Made by a program: the position numbers and the translations under genes. A stretch of 64,000 nt of DNA, taken from assembly GCA_018806985.1 (NCBI GenBank), contig JADANN010000449.1:1-64000 (forward strand), read 5' to 3'. The notes under the pieces were generated by a model. The model was given only the letters and a program-made list of their open reading frames with translations. It ran no database searches and was not told the origin of the DNA. The first letter of the stretch is position 1, and each line of letters starts with the position of its first letter. Shown piece by piece: positions 57,601-64,000 of this stretch. The stretch is from Angiostrongylus vasorum (taxonomy: Eukaryota > Nematoda > Chromadorea > Rhabditida > Metastrongylidae).

Positions 57601-60600
57601 GGATCTTTATAACTTAGAGACACCTCGCCGGCTGATGGATACGGGATTAAACGAGGACTAAGTGTAACTTAGCGCTACTCGGAGACGTAGGTAGATTAAG
57701 GGAATGAATATCTTGTTTCTGCTGTGCTGAGTTAACATATGCGTTCTCTGTTTGCATGCGTAGGTGTCTGCTTTTGTTCATCCATGCTTGCGTGGTAATC
57801 CTCGCCTATACGCACATTATGTTCTATAAGTCCACTCGACTGAAAGCTTACAATTAACTGACTGGAAAATACGTAGGAGATGGTTAGCAGTCGCTGTAGG
57901 GAAAAGATCCAACCCCCCACACAAGCTCGTCACCCATATGTGCGCTGTAGGCAATCACCAACTCATGGCGCAATCACCAACTCATGGCCGAACTCACACA
58001 GAGGAAAGCAATCAATGGTTGACGCTGCAAGGATTAGATCCAGCAACGCTCACCAAAACTCCACTAGTTGCACGAATACGATGGTCGGTCAGTGGCGCTC
58101 AGACGGAGCTTTCCCCGTTTCCAAAAAGGTAGAGGAAAAATCGTCCACAACGTCAGCCTCCATATAAAATTAAGGAAGATTAATGTGATATTCCAGCGGT
58201 TCTTTAGAAATCTGAATACTTTGTCTGAAGAAAATCGTGTAATACTCGGCCTGAATAGCGCTTTATCAAAACATCAGGGGAGCTATACGCCAGCTTTCAC
58301 CGACACTTTTGCCCGGTCCTTTACACGCTACTTCTCATAATACGGAGTTTGCGATCAATTAAAAAACGTGTCAATTAAAAAAAAAGAAAATGCTGTTGCA
58401 AACGCAAGTCCTACCCGATATTGGTAATCGCCGTCCTATCTATCTAGTGTCAATCATCACCAAACGCTTTACTGGCACTATCCTTAGCAGTATGTATTGA
58501 ACCCTGAACCAATGAAAACCATGTAATCAAGTAGGGTTTTGAGAATTCTACATGACTGACCACATACACACAATAATGGAAGTCACTGGGGAATCCCGAG
58601 AGACGAGAAACTATTTTGCTCATTTTTATCGACTTGACAAAAACCCATGGATTTAGCTGATATAGAAACAGATGCCTCGTGAGCTATGTAACTTCTCAGT
58701 CAGCAAATCGCAATTCTACGTCATTAAACGGACTCACAAACAGCGGCTCAACCAGATAATATAACGTCGCCAGAATTATTTGCAGCCATCCTCGACAGCG
58801 TTTTGCGAAAACCAGGATGAAACAACATTGGGATGAAATTAGACAAGCAATTCACCATCGCTTTACTGATGGTATCGTGCTTATAACGAGAAGCACTAGT
58901 TGAGCGGAACGAATGTCAGCCGACATTGAGCAAACTTGTACAAATTTTTTCGACAAAGCCTCACGAAAACGGCGTTCATAAGAAACGGGTTTTTTCATGT
59001 CCCATTCACGATCCACATAAAGAATATCTATGGGTATTCTAGTTATGTCTACGTATCTAGAGTTCAACGTGATGAACAACTTGGCTCGACAGCTAGACGT
59101 GAGAAAAGCAGCGGGTTGGAGAATTTTCAGGAGCATCGAAAATATATGGAGGAGGACTATGAACAGTCGACTCCATTTTCACCCTCTCAATTTTTTTCCC
59201 TGCCTTAACCTAGATCTCTGGAAACGGGAATTGGGGAAGGGTAGCGCAGTGGTTAGTGATGCCGTCAACAAAGAAGCAAAGGCGATGGTTCTATCTCCTC
59301 CCCACGCTCCTCTCCAATCCAGCCGGAAATGGCTTAGCTCGGCTATCTCCAAGATTCCAAGGAGGATGGACTCGACCAGCATTCCACGTCATTCATGAAG
59401 ATGAAATCATCGAGCAGAAGCCTAAACAGCGCGTGAAATGCTCGAAAACCTTTGTGGACGATGAATGCGAAAACAAAACGAGTGCAAGAAGTGCCGCAAT
59501 CCCCACAGGAGATGTGATCACGGGCCATATAAACGAAAATCGAAAGTGTAGTCCAGAGGACGATCTTCAAATTATCGTCTATCAGCAAAGCAAGAGATGG
59601 AAATCGAATTTCCAACCTAACTCAACTACTAAGGATGAAAAAACGCAACTATGGACACCAAACTATCGAAAATCAGGTGGGCCGGGGGGCGTGATGTACC
59701 TTAATAACAACACCGGATAGCGCGTCCAATCCTATTTGATGTGTAGACCTAGCAAACCATCGAATTGGTGGTCAAAGTTCTTCAAAAAGATTCTAGAAGA
59801 AAAAAATGCGATTCTCAGCGAGTTCTCAGACAGAACAGAAACTATATTTCTGCTCTTGTGAGCGACACGAACAAATGAAAACTTCACCATCGGCTGCTCG
59901 ATTAACTCGATCAAGGGGAGGAGAAGCGGTATGGTACGAAAACAATGCCCACATCCCACTTTAAACCAACATAAAGGCTGTTCAAGTTCTACTAACTGAA
60001 ATAAAAAAGGACTGAATATACGGGTCTTTACCAACAAGAAGGAAGTCCCCTTATTCTACAACGAAGAAATTACCATTTTTGGATCCCATGAAGCGTCTCT
60101 TTCCATTTTTTTCATCAGAAATTCATACATCGAACAATAATCTACTGTGTAACAGATATTTCGTCTAGTGAGACATTTTGGATTTCCAATGGATCTTTTG
60201 TTTTGCAGTTGGCCTGCATCCGTTGGGGATCTTAAAGCTTTAGTCTCGTTTTCAATCTTTGGAAAACTCTAGTCCTAAGCAAATTTGGGATCCAATGAGC
60301 ACTTCGTAAAACTTCATACATTCTCAAAGTGGTATAACAAAGTCTCTTCTCATAACTACTTCAAACCACTGGTTCTAGTGAACTTTGTGGAGAAACCAGT
60401 GCAGTCTCGAATTCTTTAAAACTTTTCGCATAAAATCTTGACAGCCCTTTCCGCATACTCTAATGAAGGCAAGCTTTGAAAAAGACTTCATGTCTGTATT
60501 ATTTTTTTCAACTTAATACGCACATAACCTACTTGGATACTTGGATGGCCCGTCTTCACTGGTTGTCTGGGCCTCAGCATAAATTCCACTTTTTCGGAGT

Positions 60601-63449
60601 TTTGCTGGTTTAGCCATTGTGGTTCCCTGCAGTCCCGAGGTCAGCCTACGAAAAGCCTGCGCCAGGTCGTCACCACCACAGGCAGTCGCCGCCCTTGTGG
60701 ATCAGAGGGAGATTTACCGTCGGTCCTGGTATTGAGTTACTATTAGTTGAGTAACCTGATGGAAACGCTGGACTCTTTCTCAGCTAGGAAGGCCCTGCTG
60801 GAGTGATGAATCCACCCGCTGTACATCGCAGCCCGACACCCAGGAACACCTCCCAACCACGATGAGGCGGTAAACCGTTGGGATGAATATGTGTGATATA
60901 TATTTCACATATGGAATATGTACATAACACAGAATAAAAAGGCAAGACGCAAAAAAATGGGTTGATCAACCAAGACAGTCGCCTATTTCGAAACAAATAG
61001 AACTGTATCCCTACCTTATATGGTTAGCAGAAAGAACGAAAACATACGATGCTCTTCTCCTACGAACGGCGCGATAGACACACTTCTTGAAACAATCCGT
61101 GACGAATACTGTTTCCCAGGTTTTCGATAAAATTCCGAATACACATGACCATCTTCTACTTCATTTGTTACCACCAAGTAAAATGAGGACTTCGAGGAGC
61201 ACTGGCACCTACAAAAAGGACAGGAAATAAGACTTTACTGTAACAAAGAATCTCTCCAGGAATAAATGACCATTTGTTTGGGTAACTGAACAAAGCAAAC
61301 TAGAAAGGTTTAGTTTCCATGATAAAAACATTTCTAAATACTTTAACAGCTTATTTTTACATACTAACCCTACCTAGTGGAATAGTTGGTTGACAAAAAC
61401 ACATACCTTGGGACGCTTACAGCATAAGAAGTGGCATCCTCTAACAACTTGTCGTTCTCGTACCATTGGTAAGAAGGTGACGGGAATCCAACTGCTTTAC
61501 ACTGCAATCTCACCGTACAGTTTTCTTCCACGACGCTTACCACGATCTCATCTGACTTAACCCATCGCACAGGTTCTGGAAGTCTGGATATTATCAACGA
61601 AAAAGTACTGATAAAGAAGTAGCATTCAAAACATGGCTGTCTAAGAAATCTTTTCCTTTTCCAACACAGGTGAAACAAAACGAATATGAAAGATCTATTC
61701 GGCTTATGCAGAAATAAGGGCCACTTTTAAAGGTTAGTTTGAAGTGCTAAAAGTCCTAAAAACTTCCTACAAAAGTATATTTTTTAACTACAAAGCACCT
61801 TGTCACTTCTAGGACTAGGATGGTTGCAATCCAAGGAATGTGGAATACAGGGAGTCTTCTAGTCGTATGCGAATGAACCACGTTTAGAAAGTTACATCAT
61901 CTTCCAATTCACCGAGAACTCAAATAAGGTCTGGATGGCGGTGCCAAACTTGGGCACCTTTCAAGGAGCAACACAAAATATTCGTTGCAAGCCGAATAAG
62001 AAAACTCACAGGTCTTCCCTACACAGTTAACCTCCACTTACACAGCTTAACGAAACATTTTCTTTGAACTTATGACAAATTTTTTAAAAATGACGTTTCC
62101 ACATGCACATTAATTTGACAACCTATTACTCCGTGCTGTTCACGCTGTAGTGAAAGCAATTCGCTACCATTATAAATAACGACCCTTCCAACGGTTTATC
62201 GCCTCATCGTGGCTGGGAGGTGTTCCTGGGTGTCGGACGGTTGCATTCTGTAGCCGGGAAATTCATTCCCCCAGTAGGACCTCTCAAGATGAGGAGTGCG
62301 GCGTTTCTGTCAGGAAACCCAGCCAAGAGTAAACCAATACCAGGATCCACCACCGTCCTGGTATCAAAGTCGCATGATGGCAAATCTCGCTCTGATCCAC
62401 AAGGGCCGCCACTGCCTGTGGAGGTGACAACCCCGCGCAGACTTTGACTAGAGTGACCTCGGGACTCCGGGTAACCACATTGGCTAAACGAGCAAATCTC
62501 CGAAAAAATGGGAATTATGCTGCGACCCGCACAACCAGTGAAGACGGGCCATCTTAGTATCCAAGTCCCCAGCTATTTTTTTATTAAGCTACAGTTGTAC
62601 TCGTATAGTAGAAATAAGTATGAACATGTGTTTATATTGTTGAGCTTACACGAGGTTGATAAAGTTGTTTAAGAAATAAGTTTATCCAAAACATAATTGA
62701 CCATATCAACACGTTAAAGACTTTAAGCATTCCCTGAATCACCTGATGACCTTGAATTCCTACCTTAATTTCTATAAAATAGGAGCAAAAAAGAAAAACT
62801 AGGAATAATCAGTAAACCTCAACTCAACATTATTGTGGGAACTCTATTTCTGAAATCCAACACAAATATAGACTCAGTGGAAACTAACAACATCACTATA
62901 CTATACTATATGGACTATATGAATTGAATTCAACTCAATAAGCTGTAAAGGAGTGCAATGGATGGAGATGACAATAATAACACGTTAAAGACCTTTTGAA
63001 CTACTTCACATGGAGCACTTCTGTAAATGTTTTGAGCCCTCATTATCCAAATACAAGACAAGAACTCACTGAATTTTCTTGACAGAATGAGCTGTGCTTC
63101 ATCCATAACTGATCCATAGTGCCTGGAAAGGTCCTGCAGCCGTACCAGCAGGTCGTAAACGGATTGACCACGATTACCCCACGCTCGCAGTACTGCCTGC
63201 CCAGGATTCGCTTCGCGTCCGATTCGTCTGATGTCATCCTCGCTGAGTAGACCTTCGATAGATTTCAGCAGAGTAAAGGACGACTACACTTACTTGTTCA
63301 GTACTATTCAATACTAACCTCATATAGTACATACTACTCTTATTCGTATCGATTATTTTCAACCAAAGATCCTCAGCTGATAGACAGTTTGCTAGCAACT
63401 GCGTCGTTTTCAATCTCAAATCAGCCAAATTCGTCTGTAGAGAAGTCAT
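54152..63449 (-). CDS. malt-1: MALT1-type paracaspase gene, multi-exon
   Basis: A cysteine protease of the paracaspase family, which in animals acts in signalling complexes and cuts after arginine. Exons seen in order are 63319-63449 and 63070-63242 (death domain), 61407-61583 and 61064-61208 (Ig-like), 56227-56287 (linker, possibly from 56319), 55974-56107, 54957-55243 and 54152-54602 (caspase-like p20/p10). Phases match for the two death-domain exons, the two Ig exons, and all joins from the linker through the caspase exons. The catalytic dyad is present, so the protease part looks intact. The joins 63070 to 61583 and 61064 to 56287 do not yet phase, so exons are missing there, including any second Ig domain. 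The last coding exon is unknown. The interval 56320-61060 is filled with SINE and RTE insertions. Symbol by homology to C. elegans malt-1. Confidence 0.85.
54957..55243 (-). CDS. malt-1: Paracaspase catalytic exon with His and Cys
   Basis: 287 bases with acceptor GTTATAG and donor GTGAGT. It encodes DLKYKTVTLADLTLSEMKSV, then GVYAVFYFVGHGFEVNG and LNLILLDVCRKF. The catalytic histidine of the GHG motif is at 55121-55123 and the nucleophilic cysteine of LLDVCRK at 54971-54973. Both motifs are characteristic of MALT1-type paracaspases rather than classical caspases (QACRG). It joins in phase with the exons on both sides. Confidence 0.95.
55525..55922 (-). repeat. Interspersed repeat family C, copy 7, in a paracaspase intron
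   Basis: Minus-strand copy. The plus strand reads CTTGCTTACTTGGATACTAC at the tail and CCACGATGAGAGGATAAACC at the head. It sits in the intron between caspase exons 54957-55243 and 55974-56107. Confidence 0.88.
55974..56107 (-). CDS. malt-1: Paracaspase exon: N-terminal strand of p20
   Basis: 134 bases (2 + 44 codons) with acceptor TATTTTAG and donor CAG/GTGATT. It encodes ADKVALIISNCMYQYLPKL then TPHCDAETLASILQ, matching the KVALLIGN..Y opening of the caspase fold. The codon split with the linker exon (G + CT) and the phase-0 join to the catalytic exon are both exact. Missed by simple frame scans because it lacks a start codon. Confidence 0.9.
56227..56287 (-). CDS. malt-1: Paracaspase linker exon
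   Basis: It encodes NLREIMANMNTSFEKPLDLP before a GTATTT donor, in phase with the p20 exon. The acceptor is either TTTCCAG (start 56287) or TTAAG (start 56319, adding CESCRNGYFQ). It lies between the Ig-like region and the protease domain, which is usually an unconserved linker. Confidence 0.65.
56389..56778 (+). repeat. tRNA-like SINE family A, copy 3
   Basis: Head GGGGGTGGATAGCATGGTAG with body GAAATTGGTACCGAACTTAT and GCTATCTCAGGACTCCAGAG. It ends in an A-rich tail after GACGAGTCGTGT. Inside a paracaspase intron, opposite in orientation to the gene. Confidence 0.82.
57284..57572 (-). repeat. SINE family B, minus copy with target-site duplication
   Basis: The plus strand reads GCTGATCAATCCCTGAGGGA through CAAGTCTGGTACCAATTTGC to GGGATCGATTCCACGTG. 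The flanking 10-mers ACCACTGAAT at 57274-57283 and 57573-57582 are identical. Inside the large paracaspase intron. Confidence 0.9.
57605..60020 (+). mobile_element. RTE-like element remnants in the paracaspase intron
   Basis: Leader-like sequence at 57605-58170. Reverse-transcriptase pieces follow at about 58230-58600 (SYTPAFTDTFARSFTRYFS), 58840-59210 (NGFFHVPFTIHI and SYVYVSRVQRDEQL) and 59690-59900 (WWSKFFKKILEEKNAI). The order follows RTE proteins from core to C-terminus, but frames change often. A family A SINE interrupts it at 59233-59530. Confidence 0.75.
59233..59530 (+). repeat. tRNA-like SINE family A, copy 4, nested in RTE remnant
   Basis: A box TAGCGCAGTGG at 59241-59251, then a shortened B-box region, and the shared end CGATGAATGCGA and TGATCACGGGCCATATAAACG-like sequence. 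Internal deletion between the boxes and the CTCCAAGATTCCAAGGAGGA segment. Confidence 0.7.
60021..60527. other. Intronic sequence without recognised features
   Basis: Within the paracaspase intron between the RTE remnant and a family C copy; nothing supported. Confidence 0.4.
60528..60895 (-). repeat. Interspersed repeat family C, copy 8
   Basis: The plus strand reads ACTTGGATACTTGGATGGCC through the shared GTCCCGAGGTCAGCCT core to CCACGATGAGGCGGTAAACC. The tail again shows the ACTT/AAGT pattern. Intronic. Confidence 0.88.
61064..61583 (-). CDS. malt-1: Paracaspase Ig-like domain exons
   Basis: Exon 61407-61583 (acceptor TATCCAG, donor GTATGT) encodes LPEPVRWVKSDEIVVSVVEE and VRLQCKAVGFPSPSYQWYEN, a C2-type Ig strand B-C pattern with Cys and Trp. 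Exon 61064-61208 (acceptor TTTTTGTAG, donor GTAGGA) follows in phase (AG + G) and encodes SSFYLVVTNEVEDGHVYSEF. The usual strand-F cysteine context is not clear in the second exon, so its exact end is less certain. Confidence 0.75.
62184..62566 (+). repeat. Interspersed repeat family C, copy 9
   Basis: Full-length copy from CCTTCCAACGGTTTATCGCC to GCCATCTTAGTATCCAAG, in the intron between the death-domain and Ig exons of the paracaspase gene. Confidence 0.88.
62570..63065. other. Intronic sequence without recognised features
   Basis: AT-rich paracaspase intron; no additional exon was recognised here although one may be needed to bridge the phase. Confidence 0.35.
63070..63449 (-). CDS. malt-1: Paracaspase N-terminal death domain exons
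   Basis: Exon 63319-63449 starts at ATG 63447-63449 (MTSLQTNLADLRLKTTQLLA, then AEDLWLKIID) and ends at a GTTAGT donor. Exon 63070-63242 follows in phase after CTACTCAG and encodes EDDIRRIGREANPGQAVLRA, WGNRGQSVYDLLVRLQDL and a final EAQLILSRKF. The AVLRAW...SVYDLLVRLQ pattern is the helix 4-6 signature of death domains, which open MALT1 proteins. An alternative first exon upstream of the ATG cannot be excluded. Confidence 0.78.
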
Positions 63450-63761
63450 CCCGGTCCTGACACTTCTTCGTCAAGTACTGAAATTAGCTCACCAGTAGTT
63501 AGAAAGGTACTACCAAAATTCTGCTTCAGAAATGTCACAGAATTACTAAAGACCACATAACTCGAGGGAATTTTGTAGGACCTGATTTCCACAAATGACG
63601 TAAAATCAAGGAGGCACCAATACATTCACAGGGTTTACTAAGATGATACCATTCTAGATCAAACCCTAGAACTAAGATCAGACCCCTCACAAGATCAATG
63701 CCAAATCTCACAACTGGATCAAACCAAGCTCAGACAAAACCCTTCTGCACTACTCCCTCTA

Positions 63762-64000
63762 AGTGCTACCAACTAGAGAACAACAAGTGATCTACTACCA
63801 ATCAATCCAGACTCCTTCCACGGTCACACCTCCAATCCATGAGTGGCTCTCAGTCCGTAGATACGCTCCGTATTGGGGGTACAGAACGCCGAGTGCTACA
63901 CTACTACCAACCACAGGACAACAAACGAACTACGAGTCAATCCAGATTCATTCCAGGACCATATCCCCCAATCCATGAACGGCTCTCAATCCATGGCACG
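63762..64000 (+). repeat. Tandem duplication of about 130 bp
   Basis: 63762-63891 and 63892-64000 share the order GTGCTAC, GACAACAAA or GAACAACAA, AATCCAGA, TTCCA, CCAATCCATGA and GGCTCTCA. The second unit is cut by the window edge. It lies upstream of the paracaspase gene start. Confidence 0.7.

Overview
The window is eukaryotic nuclear DNA, almost certainly from a nematode. Three things point there: small exons with short consensus introns; a trans-splice-like TTTCAG acceptor five bases before the start codon of a SUMO gene; and Penelope-like, RTE-type and mariner element families of the kind that crowd strongylid (hookworm-like) genomes. The species is an inference. Most of the window is decayed transposable-element sequence, and no bacterial-style operon, tRNA, rRNA or CRISPR array is visible.

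Two host genes are recognisable. At 35127-36592 (+) three exons encode a SUMO homologue (smo-1-like), with a SINE in intron 1 and one extra G in a six-G run of exon 2 that breaks the frame. At 54152-63449 (-) several exons encode a MALT1-type paracaspase. A death domain (63070-63449) and Ig-like exons (61064-61583) come first. Three directly consecutive caspase exons follow, preceded by a linker, with catalytic His at 55121-55123 and Cys at 54971-54973. Its large central intron carries SINE and RTE insertions. An unrecognised gene tail with good splice sites lies at 11462-12180 (+), and a few single candidate exons are listed at low confidence.

The rest is mobile DNA. Eight copies or fragments of a Penelope-like element (reverse transcriptase plus GIY-YIG endonuclease) occur at 1-1700, 3960-6190, 7390-9690, 20830-23060 (-), 24890-25640 (-), 30440-30960, 41130-42985 and 45140-47230. 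Their 3' ends share a compact motif resembling a minimal hammerhead ribozyme. RTE-like non-LTR pieces (5' UTR, endonuclease or reverse transcriptase) lie at 16930-18030, 19860-20200, 31360-33250, 39600-40960, 43960-44760, 47500-48030, 52690-53000 (-) and 57605-60020. Two degenerate mariner transposase copies lie at 2240-3420 and 28800-29775. A frameshifted env-like glycoprotein relic of the phlebovirus-type class II family, as carried by nematode LTR elements, lies at 18533-19872 (-).

At least four short interspersed families recur, here called A to D. A and B have tRNA-like A and B boxes, C is about 370-390 bp with an AAGT-like tail, and D sometimes forms near-perfect foldbacks. Several B copies have clear target-site duplications. 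Simple repeats include two TA tracts, a roughly 700-bp TTTGTG-based minisatellite (37595-38290) and a 130-bp tandem duplication at the right edge.
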